A DNA stretch of 64,000 nucleotides from Cunninghamia lanceolata (lineage: Eukaryota > Streptophyta > Pinopsida > Cupressales > Cupressaceae). The position numbers and the translations under genes were made by a program. The stretch covers positions 2,181,001 to 2,245,000 of the forward strand of contig BSBN01000355.1 in the NCBI GenBank assembly GCA_027924645.1. The letters are read 5' to 3'. The notes beneath the pieces were generated by a model. The model made no database searches and was not told the origin of the DNA. It was given only the letters and a program-made list of their open reading frames with translations. Of this stretch, positions 34,930 through 46,816 are shown one piece after another; within the stretch, counting starts at the first letter, position 1; the number at the start of each line of letters is the position of its first letter.

Positions 34930-35940
34930 ATGGGACGAAAAAAGTTGGATATATGTTACATCAAGGAGAAGGCAAAGCGATCAATGCATTTTAGAAACAG
35001 ATTAAAAGGAATCTGCAAGAAAGCTCATGAGCTCTCTGTAATCTGTGGTGCAGACATTCGTTTTGCAATTGAAGATGAAGATGGTAATCACTTTGTTTCT
35101 GGGACATCTACGGTGGATCCTGCTATTGTCAATTCATCCGGCAAGCTCAAAGTCTACAACCCTGCACTTCACAAGTTCATGGAGGTAAGAGAAGATGAGG
35201 AAATTCTTGAAACTCAAAGTTTTAGTATTGAGAAACAGCAAGAACAACATCCATCTGCAGGTGAGGGAAGACAAATTTCTGTAGCACCATTTCCTCCGAC
35301 TTCTTCTATGGATGTTGAGCAGCAATTGGATTATTATCACTTTGTTTCTGAAAACAATGGTGAGACATCTACAGTTGTGAATTCATCCCGCAAGCTCAAA
35401 GTCTACAACCCTGCACTTCACAAGTTCTTGGAAGTAGGAGGAGATGAGGGAATTCTGGAAACTCAAAGTTTTAGTATTGAGAAACAGCTGCAAGAACAAC
35501 ATCCTTCTGTAGCGCCATTTCCTCCAACTTCTTCTATGAATGTTGAGCAGCAATTGAATTATGATCAAAAGGAGCTTTGGCCTGAGCTATACAATTGTTC
35601 ATTATCTTCTTCTTATATAGAGTTGCCAGACGAAGATGGCAATGAGTTTGTTTGTGAGGAGACATTTGGAGTTGAAGATTATAATATTATAGCAGAGAAG
35701 CAGCAAGAACAACACCCACCTCCATCATGTGTTCCAAATGGAGATCCAGCGATATATATGGGTGAGACTGCAGTTGACAGATCACAATTAGCTCTACCAC
35801 CATCTCCTCCAACTTCTTCCATGAACGTTGAGCAGCAATTGGATTATTATCAAAAGGAGCTTTGGCCTGAGCTATACAATTGTTCATTATCTTCTTCTTC
35901 CATAGAATTGCCAGATCAAGGCTTGGTTGGTGAGTTCTGA
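34930..35940 (+). CDS. Divergent type I-like MADS-box protein, 336 aa
   Basis: Residues 1-58 form a MADS domain: MGRKKLDICYIKEKAKRSMH, then FRNRLKGICKKAHELSVICG and an ADIRFAI strand. This fits DNA binding at CArG-type sites and dimerisation; no K-box follows, so type I is the better fit. After it come three repeated modules. A is KLKVYNPALHKF at about 72-83 and 155-166. B is PPTSSMxVEQQLxY at about 122, 198 and 293. C is QKELWPELYNCSLSSS at about 213 and 308. The first ATG is chosen because it starts the MADS domain. The frame closes in GLVGEF*, but GTGAGT just before the stop could be a splice donor leading to 36776. It is the only intact host frame in the window; expression is unknown. Confidence 0.85.
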   Translation: MGRKKLDICYIKEKAKRSMHFRNRLKGICKKAHELSVICGADIRFAIEDEDGNHFVSGTSTVDPAIVNSSGKLKVYNPALHKFMEVREDEEILETQSFSIEKQQEQHPSAGEGRQISVAPFPPTSSMDVEQQLDYYHFVSENNGETSTVVNSSRKLKVYNPALHKFLEVGGDEGILETQSFSIEKQLQEQHPSVAPFPPTSSMNVEQQLNYDQKELWPELYNCSLSSSYIELPDEDGNEFVCEETFGVEDYNIIAEKQQEQHPPPSCVPNGDPAIYMGETAVDRSQLALPPSPPTSSMNVEQQLDYYQKELWPELYNCSLSSSSIELPDQGLVGEF

Positions 35941-36775
35941 TCCGATTTTAATCACAAAACCTTATTATTCTTTCCATTGTAAAATCTTGAATTACTGAAT
36001 TCTGCAATAAATTTTATTTCTAGCATAATGACATGGCTTTTAAAACATTACTTTTTTCTAGGCAATAAATTTAATTTATTGCCTAATAACATTATTTTAG
36101 GCAAACGTGTTTTCAGAAATAGGGCCTGCTTCATGGGAGTTAAACATTTAAGAGTTCTCCGATGCTCTGATCTTCTATCTTTTTCATATTTTCTTACTGA
36201 TTAAGTAACAACCTTTTACACCCTTGTTTGAGGGAAACAATATCCACAAAGGCCTACTATCATTTATACAATCAATGTAGCCCCTGTTTAGTTCGTTGCC
36301 ATGATATTTAGCACTAATGCCCTAAACAGTACATGTACTAGTATTTAAAATTTATCAGCTGTGCTTTCAATGAGAATATATTTCTTCGACCAATCACACA
36401 AATATACCAATCTCAAGAGCAAAACTCAGTTCTTTCAAATCTGCAAGTGAAATAAGCAGACTTGCATTGCAATGCCACTTTGAGGCAACAAACTCCCGTC
36501 ACAATAGTTCAATCTCAGGACACAAGATCCTTATACTACTAACACTTGGATGGAGCAGGCCAGAATTTGATGTCATGTAGTCCATTCTTATGGTTTAGCT
36601 TTAATCAAAACAATTAATATTTTAACTCCACAGAGACTTTGATTGACTTATTTTTTTTGTATGATTGTATATGGTAGAATTTTCTTGTAAGCAAACACCT
36701 GATTTTTAACTTGTAATTATGTTTTCTTTGATGCCAAAACTTTAGAAACTTATCCATGGTTACTTATGTGTGCAG

Positions 36776-36883
36776 GGTGGTGAAACTCAGAGGAAAGGCC
36801 CAAATCAGGTTGAAGAATCTAAAATGGTTTTTAAGACTTGCATTGGCAACAAAGATTCCAAGGTTGTAAATGTTCGAATATGA
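36776..36883 (+). CDS. Putative 3' exon of the MADS-like gene (A2)
   Basis: After an acceptor-like TATGTGTGCAG, 36 codons are open (GGETQRKGPNQVEESKMVFK ... VVNVRI*). Joining to the main frame in phase needs a weak donor at GTTGGT near 35926. The better donor (GTGAGT at 35931) would give an immediate stop. A1 has a stop in this exon. Transcript data are needed to decide. Confidence 0.35.
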   Translation, partial: GGETQRKGPNQVEESKMVFKTCIGNKDSKVVNVRI

Positions 36884-38005
36884 AGTCCAACAGTCATCCC
36901 CGTAGACTTGCTTCTCCCGCCAACATTTTGTCTCTCGGTTTTTCTTCGGAGACTTCCAATATTTTTCAATTTTTCAACATGGATAATGTAATAAATATAT
37001 GAGATATACTGCTGTAAATGTAACTGTGAAAACAGAGATAATAATAAAAGAGATTTCCCCTGCTTCCCGTGGATGTAGTCAAATTGGTGAACCACATAAA
37101 TTCGATGTTCTGTGTTTTTCTTTTGTATTGTCTTGCATCTATTTAATTCTGTGTTTAAACTGTTTATCTATCTGCACTTCGAATCAAAGACACTTGTGCT
37201 TGTTTCCAAAAACTTTATCTCACAACCTTGGGCTATGATATTTTATTAGTAAATATATCACAATCAGTTTTTTAATGAAAATGGCTCTTGACACTCATTA
37301 TGAATATGGAGAAAAATGTCTCTAGCCGGTCTAAACTTTTAAACCAAAGTGTGTTCTCCATTCTCTCCCATAACACCCTGTAGATATTAATATATTTCTC
37401 GATTACCCTTCAAGAACGAAACCAAGATAGATTGGGTGTTATGAATGTTGAGAAACATGTACTAGGGATTTAATGAAAAGTTGCTCACGTCACTCTGCAT
37501 CTCACCTCCCCACCTTTGGTCTCAAGATGTTTTACAGTTTTTTTTAAATGAAGAGTTTTGTATGATAACTCTATATTTGTCCCATGATTTGTCTTTATTG
37601 CTATTATTATTTTATTTCAATAATTGTGTGGAAGTACTTCTAATTGTTCAATTATTTTATTTTATTGGATCAGTCATTCCAGGTTTCATTCTAAAACTTC
37701 ATATTAAGATTGTTATGGTTTAAGAATTTCTAAGAGCTTGCTTTGAATTATCTTGTTCATTGCATCAACATCAATCATGAGAATTCTGATGCAATCATTT
37801 CTGTGCATTATGTGGTTTCTGGTTTTGAATGTCAGATTCTGTCTTTACATGAATCTACTCAATTTTGGTAATCTGTATATTGAAAGTTTGATTAAAAATG
37901 GAGGTATTTGTATATGAGGACCTGTTGTGACAGCACTTACTTTTAAGCCTGCTTTATTATATAGATGCCTTAATGTTTTATAAAAAATTAAGCTTTCTAT
38001 TGCAG
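36884..38005. other. Non-coding interval with an exon-like stretch at 37728-37868 (A2)
   Basis: The stretch 37728-37868 encodes the same unassigned frame as 15241-15384 (IISVHYVVSGFECQILSLHE). The rest is AT-rich and matches A1. Confidence 0.4.
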
Positions 38006-38785
38006 GTGCTTGGTTGTCTGGCTGGTAGTACACCATATATGATGAGTGCAGCAGTAACTGGGCCAGCAAGGCTGATCTACGAATTCTCTGATCTCTGCTT
38101 GTCAATGCCAAACTTACTTCCATCTTTGTATATGCTTTTGCAAATTAATAACAAGGAAGTTGTCAAAGTAAGTTAGACTTTGTTTGAGCCTACGGATAGA
38201 ATGAAATCTAAGAAGTTACCCATGTATTCATCCATTTGCTGCACATTGTATTTCTAAGCATTCTTATTGTCATGTCCCAAGTAATTTATAATTAAATCCA
38301 TTATGTATTATTCATTCAAGTTAAAACATGAATAATATTATAAATGGAATATATTTAATATATTTAAATAATATTTATTTAAAACAATTAACAAAATACA
38401 TTATTAGTATATTTATAAATAACACATATAAATAATATAATATAAATCATATATCATTTATTATTATATAAATGATATAATATAAATAATATAAAATAAA
38501 TAATATAATGATATAAATAAACATCTTTTAACCTATCCTGTTATGATAGGGAGTTACATATGGTTAGAACTAGTTTTACCATAAAAGGGAATTAATATAA
38601 AGTAATAAAATTTATAAAAGGGTAAGTATGTCTTTTACCACCAAGCATAATAAGAGACGTGCCTCTTCAAACATATCCCTTGAAAGGGAAATAAATAAAG
38701 TGTGAGATACAAGGAAAGGATCATCGGCAATAAATTAATGTATAGAGATATGTACATCAACAACAAAAGGGAGAAATGATTCAAG

Positions 38786-38850
<65 letters not shown>

Positions 38851-38965
38851 GATAAAAAATGTGGTGTCCCGATAGAGATTGGCACGATTAAACATTATTA
38901 AAAATTATATTTATGATAATAGTATAATAATAATGATATTTAATAACAATAATTAATAATATTAT

Positions 38966-39011
<46 letters not shown>

Positions 39012-39433
39012 ATTAAATGATGTCTATATATATATTTATAATAATAATATTATAATGATAATAAATAAGTAATATATTATAAGGTTATGTTAATAATAAT
39101 AAAACAATAGAATTCAAGTGCTAGCAAATATATATACATATCTGTTGGGTGTATAGAAGAAAGTAATATATTTTTGGATTTCTAAGAGTATATAGATATT
39201 CTAAAGTGAATTGTGATATTCACATAAGAACCGAGATACAATTTGAATTAATTACAAAATCATATGGATAATGATATAATAATATGGTGATGACAATAAT
39301 AATGATCATTGATCATTATAATAATAGTGATTAATTATTATAATAATAATAATTGTTATGTAATATAAATTTTGCATAGTAAGTATATATATATAATAAT
39401 ATAATATAGAGATTATAATAAATATTATAACAG

Positions 39434-39561
<128 letters not shown>

Positions 39562-39909
39562 TCTAATTGGAATCTACATGTATGAAAATAACAATATAAG
39601 ATTAGTCTTATAACTACATATAAGTAAGAAAAGATGATCCATTATGAATGAGATATAAAGGCAGAGGTCTTATGAACTCAAGTAAATATGAGACTAATAG
39701 ATGATCTACATAAATGCATGATTCTTGTTTAAATAAGATAATGAGTACAAGAAGGTTATAAGTACATAGTTATGAATATGAAATAGATTTGTAAAGGCAT
39801 GATTACCCAAGGGGTAGATAATAGTCCTTAAACATTAGTCATCTTCACCATTAAGATGGGATGGGAAAACAAGGATTGTAGTTGACCAATTCATGGGATA
39901 AATCATAGG

Positions 39910-40165
39910 CCTTGATTGACGAATCAAGGAAGATAAAAAAAGCCCTCAATCTAGTATTGAAGGGTTAGGCCTTGGTAGGAGAACCAAGGAATAAGAGGCC
40001 TTGGTTAGAGAACCAAGGAAAAATAGGCCTTGGTAAGAGAACCAAGGAAATAATAGGCCTTGGCTGGAGAACCAAGGACTAATAGGTCTTGGTTGATGAA
40101 CCGAGGAATAATAGGCCTTCGATTGGAGAATCGAAGGATTAGGCCTTTGATGTAATAGTCAAAGG
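39910..40165 (+). repeat. Tandem hairpin array, 9 units (5' LTR)
   Basis: Each unit of about 28 bases is a palindrome between ataataGG-like spacers. Stems: CCTTGATT/AATCAAGG (39910), CCCTCAAT/ATTGAAGGG (39943), CCTTGGT/ACCAAGG (39970, 40028), CCTTGGTT/AACCAAGG (39999), CCTTGG/CCAAGG (40058), CTTGGTT/AACCGAG (40088), CCTTCGATT/AATCGAAGG (40116), CCTTTGA/TCAAAGG (40144). Loops are mostly 4-8 bases, often agag or ggag. Stem changes on one arm are matched on the other. Confidence 0.92.
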
Positions 40166-40429
40166 AATAATGATGGACCCATGAGAATTGGGGTGACATT
40201 ACATCCTTAAGTATCTTCTCCCATAAGGTTGAAAGAATGATTAATAGGCTTAAGGTTATCTCACCCAAGGTAATTCATGAAGTATAAACAAGAAAAGCAT
40301 ATAGTTGTGAAAGAAATAATATATAGTTAAATATTAAAAGAAAAAGATAGAATACTAATATGCTCTTTACAAGTTGAAATTGTTTGCAAAATTGCAGAAA
40401 TTTTGGCTTGCTAGAAGGGGACATTACAG

Positions 40430-40441
40430 TGGTATCCGAGC
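40430..40441 (+). other. Primer binding site of the LARD-like element
   Basis: TGGTATCCGAGC differs from the tRNA-iMet site TGGTATCAGAGC by one base and lies one base after the 5' LTR. Confidence 0.88.
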
Positions 40442-40948
40442 AGTCATTCTACCATCCTGTGAATAATACTTAATTAAAAAAATAAATAAATAAATAAAAC
40501 AACTTGTATAACAATAAAATTCATTAAGTAAATATACAAATGAAATAGTAAAATAAAGTAATTAAAATATAATTTATAAATAAATATATAGTAAGAAATC
40601 TCTAAGTTCTCATAAAGTAATATATTTGAAAAAGTTATTTTCATTATTTAATAGCTATAAGATTATATCATAATATATAACCCCATATAGTAAATTCAAT
40701 TAATATTAGAAATATTATATGTTGTATAAATACATCATATATAGTTTATATATAGATGTATTTTCAAGAAACACATATATAAATTAATTAATTTGTGATC
40801 ATAATAACCATGTGATTAGATCCATAACCTATTAAAAAAATATATTATATACTTTAATATTAAATTTATTATTACCATTTTTTTTACTTATACTTTTGCC
40901 TAATCCTTTAATTTTAGTTGTGATTGCTTGAGGACAAGCAATTTTGAG

Positions 40949-40958
40949 TGGGGAGGGT
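40949..40958 (+). other. Polypurine tract
   Basis: The tract tggggagggt directly precedes the 3' LTR start at 40959 and would serve as plus-strand primer. Confidence 0.88.
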
Positions 40959-42065
40959 TGTCATGTCCCTATATTAGTAATTTATAATTGAATCCATTAT
41001 GTATTATTCATTCAAGTTAGAATATGAATAATATTATAAATGGAATATATTTAATATATTTAAATAATATTTATTTAAAACAATTGACAAAATACATTAT
41101 TAGTATATTTATAAATAACACATATAAATAATATAATATAAATCATATATAATTTATTATTATATAAATGATATAATATAAATAATATAAAATAAATAAT
41201 ATAATGATATAATATAAATACAAATAATATAAATAAATAATAATATAAATAAACATCTTTTAACCTATCCTGTTATGATAGGGAGTTACGTATGGTTAGA
41301 ACTAGTTTTACCACAAAAGGGAATTGTCTTTTACCACCAAGCATAATAAGAGACGTGCCTCTTCAAACATATCCTTTGAAAGGGAAATAAGTAAAGTTGT
41401 GAGATAGAAGGAAAGGATCATCGGCAAGATATCATAAATTAATGTATAGAGATATGTACATCAGCAGCAAAAGGGAGAAATGATTCAAGTAAAAATAGAT
41501 ATATATAGTAGATAAAAGATGTGGTGTCCCGACACAATTAAATATTATTAAAAACTATATTTATGATAATACTATAATAATAATGATATTATAATAACAA
41601 TAATTAATAATATTATAATATATATATATACACATATATATAATAATTAAATGATGTCTATATATATATTTATAATAATAATATTATAATGATAATAAAT
41701 AAGTAATATATTATAAAGTTATATTAATAATAATACAACAATAGAATTCAAGTGCTAGCAAATATATATACATATCTGCTGGGTGTATAGAAAAAAGTTA
41801 TATATTTTCAGATTTCTAAGAGTATATAGATATTCTAAAGTGAATTGTGATATTCACATAAGAACCAAGATACAATTTGAATTAATTACAAAATCATATG
41901 GATAATGATATAATAATATGGTGATGACAATAATAATGATCATTGATCATTATAATAATAGTGATTAATTATTATAATAATAATAATTGTTATGTAATAT
42001 AAATTTTGCATAGTAAGTATATATATAATAATATAATATAGAGATTATAATAAATATTATAACAG

Positions 42066-42125
<60 letters not shown>

Positions 42126-43051
42126 TCTAATTGGAATCTACATGTATGAAAATAACAATACAAGATTAGTCTTAGAACTACATATAAGTAAGAAAAGAGG
42201 ATCCATTATGAATGAGATATAAAGGCAGAGGTCTTATGAACTCAAGTAAATATGAGACTAATAGATGATCTACATAAATGCATGATTCTTGTTTAAATAA
42301 GATAATGAGTACAAGAAGGTTATAAGTACATAGTTATGAATATGAAATAGATTTGTAAAGGCATGATTACCCAAGGGGTAGATAATAGTCCTTAAACATT
42401 AGTCATCTTCACCATTAAGATGGGATGGGAAAACCAGGATTGTAGTTGACCAATTCATGGGATAAATCATAGGCCTTGATTAACGAATCAAGGAAGATAA
42501 AAAAAGCCCTCAATCTAGTATTGAAGGGTTAGGCCTTGGTAGGAGAACCAAGGAATAAGAGGCCTTGGTTAGAGGACCAAGGAAAAATAGGCCTTGGTAA
42601 GAGAACCAAGGAATAAGAGGCCTTGGTTAGAGAACCAAAGAAATAATAGGCCTTGGTAAGAGAACCAAGGAAATAATAGGCCTTGGCTGGAGAACCAAGG
42701 ACTAATAGGCCTTGGTTGACAAACTGAGGAATAATAGGCCTTCGATTGGAGAATCAAAGGATTAGGCCTTTGATGTAATAGTCAAAGGAATAATGATGGA
42801 CCCATGAGAATTGGGGTGACATTACATCCTTAAGTATCTTCTCCCATAAGGTTGAAAGAATGATTAATAGGCTTAAGGTTATCTCACCCAAGGTAATTCA
42901 TGAAGTATAAACAAGAAAAACATATAGTTGTGAAAGAAATAATATATAGTTAAATATTAAAAGAAAAAGATAGAATACTAATGTGCTCTTTACAAGTTGA
43001 AATTCTTTGCAAGATTACAGAAATTTTGGCTTGCTAGAAGGGGACATTACA
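40959..43051 (+). repeat. 3' LTR of the LARD-like element (2,093 bp)
   Basis: Near-identical to the 5' LTR. It carries 11 hairpin units (42474-42788) rather than 9 and shorter TA runs. Identity is high but with scattered substitutions and indels, so the insertion is recent but not immediate. Confidence 0.95.
42474..42788 (+). repeat. Tandem hairpin array, 11 units (3' LTR)
   Basis: Same array as 39910-40165 with two extra GGTTAGAG/GGTAAGAG-type units. Some stems here have lost pairing by single changes (aaccaaag, aaactgagg, aatcaaagg). Confidence 0.9.
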
Positions 43052-44092
43052 CTTATGGATATTTTGGAATGATTTTAAGGCAACATTTGGACTAATGAAA
43101 GTGGTTATAGATAGACTTATAGGAGAGGAGTTGCAAAAGCATATAAAATGTATTGTAGAGGGTTTATTGCTTCGGTCAGATGACTCAAAATCTCCATTCC
43201 AAGCAAAGGTTTGCTCGATTAACTTGTGTTGTTGATTTTATGTTTATCTGTTGCCATCATCGGATCTTATAACAAGCAAACATTTTTTATGTTATGTGCT
43301 GATTCTACCACAGATCAGGTTGTTGCTTGAAATGTTGATACGAAAATGCTGAATTTGGAGTGAAGAGCTCTATACCAAAGTCAAAATCCTCTACGTTACG
43401 GTCAGTTGTTCTTTGTTTTTAAATGGCTTACAATACTATTATCTTTTTGATTCTGAGATACCCACAAAATGCATCAGATAATAGAATACACCAGACTGTT
43501 GCTCTTTGATTCTTATTTCACAAGATGAATGAGAAATTTGAAAATCATAGTCAATGGTGGAAAAATTTAAGTTTGGTTGATTTTCAGTGGTTTTTCTTAT
43601 GTTACAACTAAATATTACAAGTCAAGAAATATTAGGAAATCCAACAAGAGGATCCCTGAAGATTGCATGGACATTTTAGGAAATGATCCCCTTGACTTAC
43701 TGGATAAGCAGAAAACTAGGGCTATGTTGAAAGTAGGGAAACAAATGTACAAGCGATTTGACAGTGATGATGAACCAGTTCTCACTCCTGATGGTCATTT
43801 ATTTATAAGTGAGGAAGAGTTAGGGCATTCACGAAAGATGACAAACTGGGAGAAGACACAGATGGTCAAAGTCAATGCAGCAGGCAGTCAAAATCTTAAA
43901 CCACTTCTATGTCAATGTCGAAAAGCTGTGAAAAGTGACGCAAGACTTCTGCATCTAGATGGGCATATACTGGTAATGACTATAAATTGAAGAAAGTTAG
44001 TGGTGATAATAAGAAAGAAGGAAAACTTGAACCATATGCATACTGGCCACTTCGTCGCAAGATGCTAAATCAGCGAGAAGAAAAGAGGGCAA

Positions 44093-44360
44093 TGTTGGAA
44101 TATATGCTCCAACATACACAAATACTAAATATTATTGAGGTGTCCAATTTGTTGTTTGTTAAGATCAATTTGTTGTCAAATAGTTCCAGTAAGCTGTCAT
44201 ATTAATCAAATGATTTTAAGAGTAGCTCCAATGAGCTGTCATATTAATTAGTAGATTTATAAGATACTCTTAAAATTATTAGTAACTATAAATATATAAT
44301 CCTTGTTTATAAATAAGTAATATAGATCCGTGAGTGTTTCAGGTGTTTCAAATTCTATTA
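44093..44360 (+). mobile_element. Small solo LTR inside the LINE insertion
   Basis: Starts TGTTGGAATATATGCTCCAA, a copia-like LTR beginning, and ends ATTCTATTA. Flanked by GGCAA on both sides (44088-44092 and 44361-44365). A TTTATAAATA box lies near 44310. The last two bases are TA rather than CA, possibly a C-to-T change. Removing it restores a continuous LINE target site. Confidence 0.65.
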
Positions 44361-44365
44361 GGCAA

Positions 44366-45614
44366 TTGGCAAAAAGGCTTGTCCAGTGGTCAATAAATAT
44401 AAATATCTAAGATCATGATCTTTACCTTGAAAAGAAAGAAGGCTTCAATGGAATTCATCTTCGATGGTAGCCCCTACAGGTGGTCAATGAATACAAATTT
44501 CTTGGTCTAGATTTCCACAATAAGCTTAGCTAGGAGACATGTAGAGCTAAAAGGATACAAGGGGGTTGGAAAGCTCTATTCTCTTTGCAAAATCGGTGTA
44601 GAAAGGCTAAATTGTGGGATTGGAAAACTAAGAGAACCCCTTTTGGGCAGCTTGTGGTGCTGGTGGTGCTTTATGGCTATGAGGTTTGGGGTGGTAACAC
44701 TTCTGAGATGAAGTGGAGACAAATAGAGAGGCTACAAAAGCATCTAATCACAAGTAGCTTCAAACCTAAAGCATCGGTCCCTTATGAGATTGTGCTAGCT
44801 AAGGCCAGTGCCTTTCCTATGGAGGCATCAGCGTTGACTTGGGTGTTAAGTTATTTAAAAAGGCTTGCGAACATGGAGACATCCTGATGGCCCAAAATGG
44901 CAGTGGAGGAAAAGTTAGAAAGAAGAAAGAGTATGTGGATGAAACAGAATGACAAGTGAATGAATAAGTGGGGTATTAGCATAAAAGAATGCCCAAATAC
45001 TAAAGAGGATATAAAAAATATGTGCAAGAAAAAGTCAAAGTAAGCATGTGGACAAGGCAATTAGGAAGGAAAAGGCAATATTACATAACACATTTCAATC
45101 CCTTATATGACCACACACAAAAGCGCTAATTAGGAGCGGACATAAAGTGGAAAGCGAAAATGTTAATGGCCTAGCTAAGGACTAGTTCGCACCAACTTAG
45201 ATGTGAAACCAGAAGGTGGATAAGGCCTAAAGAAAAATGGGAGGAGAGAATCTGTTGTTTATGTAATCTAGATTTAGTGGAGATAGAACGGCACTACATT
45301 ATGGAGTGCCCAGCTTACGAGGATATTAGGGCCAATTATAGGGATACCTCGAATGTTGACTCCTTGACTAACTTGTTTGAAGAAGAGAGGCTAACTAAAA
45401 TTGCTATCTATTTGATCAAGATACATAGCAGAAGATCTAAAATCAAAAAAACAAAGGAGTTCAGTTAGGTGCTGTGTGGGCGGTTTGCCTTTTGCAGCTC
45501 ATGGTTTTCCTACGGGTTTTGGCTCTCTTTGCAGTGTGTTTTGGTTTCTGTGGTCCCATAGGCTATCTGGCCTCATGGACATTATTAAAAGCCTTCATTC
45601 ATTCATTTAGTATG
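44366..45614 (+). mobile_element. 5'-truncated LINE in the last RRP12-like exon
   Basis: Encodes the end of a LINE RT and its C-terminal region (VVLYGYEVWGG, QIERLQKHLITSSFKPKASV, MEASALTWVLSYLKRL) and a CCHC finger (CCLCNLDLVEIERHYIMEC, 45259-45312), then a 3' UTR ending in ATTCATTCATTTA. The target duplication is 22 bases, GCGAGAAGAAA.GAGGGCAATT, with one mismatch. The left copy starts at 44073, is split by the solo LTR at 44093 and resumes with TT at 44366. The right copy is 45615-45636. Stops are present, so this copy is dead. Confidence 0.88.
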
Positions 45615-45681
45615 GCGAGAAGAAAGGAGGGCAATTACCAATACATTGCGATTTAATCAAATGAATAATGATTACTCATGA

Positions 45682-46816
45682 ATAGCCATATAAACAATTT
45701 TTTTTTTATATTTTTTTCATTTTGGTGAGATTTTGATAGTAGTGTAAGGTGGAGGTGGAGGGATTTTTCCACAATAGAGCCAACTTGAAAAGGGCAACTC
45801 TCAAAGTAGAAGACATGGCAAAGGCGGATTTGTAATTTTGCTAGTAAAGGTGAAAAATAGAATTATCTTTAAATTTAATTATATTTTAAACATTCAATAT
45901 TTAATGCATATAAGTACCAAGTTTTTTCCATTGAGCACCACGACATTGTACCCCATAATTGCAAGGTACTTTGCAAAGACAGCTAGCTTGCATTGCAAGC
46001 TTCCCTTTGCTCGAGGAAACATGTGGCGGTTGTTGTAGACATATTTAATTAATGTATATCTGGAACTCTATTTGTTGTCAGAGAGGATTGTAGCCGCTCT
46101 TGCTTGCCTTTCCTTTACTCAAAGTTTAAAGATGAGGTTTTACTACGATTAAAACCCTAACTAACATCCTTTCATCATTTGTTTTCCGTGCCTAGTCCTT
46201 CTGAGAAAGAATCTTGGTTCATTAAAAAATAGATGGCATATTCAATCACTGAGAAAGGGTAGATACAATGACAAATGCATAAATTATTGTGTCAGGGCAG
46301 AGACAACAACAAGAGAAATAAACCAGAGCTTCCAAGAGGTTGCGAGTTTGCATCTTACAGGTAAGAAGATCTAAAATAACTTCTTTTAGATCATCATTTT
46401 ATTGTTTTTGAGTTTTGAATGATTTGTCTTTCTTTGTTTCACCATAGAAAGTTTGGTCTCTTCCTATTTGGCTAATGTATTTTATGCCTTTCCCTCAGTT
46501 TTCCTCACCTTTTTTGTAACCTCTTTTACAAAGTATTAGTTTTTTCTCCATCTGAAAACCCTCAAAAATTATTATTTATAATCTGTAGGCGAGCCTCATG
46601 TAATTCTTTAATGTTTTGTTACTGTTTGCGGCTTCATTTTTAGATAACGTGCGAATGTGATGTGAAATACTGTATCTGTCCAAAGGAGTTTGGGTATTGG
46701 GTTGATTCAGTTTAAGTTTCTTGTGCAAAGGAAGGAAAGCATTAAATAGTCATGGGCTGCACTTCGTTTCAATTTTTTATTACTTTTGTGTTTGGTTTAT
46801 TGATTTCCCTCAAGGA
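45682..46816. other. Unassigned interval after the RRP12-like pseudogene
   Basis: No recognised domain. Contains a T-rich tract (45698-45720) and no frame above 70 codons worth reporting. Confidence 0.45.

Noticed and set aside
37845..38123. 92-codon minus-strand frame
   Set aside because: It is antisense to the RRP12-like exon, which has proper splice borders and family similarity on the plus strand.
38635..38895. 86-codon minus-strand frame of alternating Tyr-Ile
   Set aside because: It is a translation of the (TA)n microsatellite.
40005..40268. Minus-strand frame through the hairpin array (and its twin at 42569-42757)
   Set aside because: It is a by-product of the tandem unit length; no start context or homologue.
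45474..45656. 60-codon plus-strand frame after the LINE finger
   Set aside because: It lies in the LINE 3' UTR and runs into the target duplication; hydrophobic content reflects T-richness.
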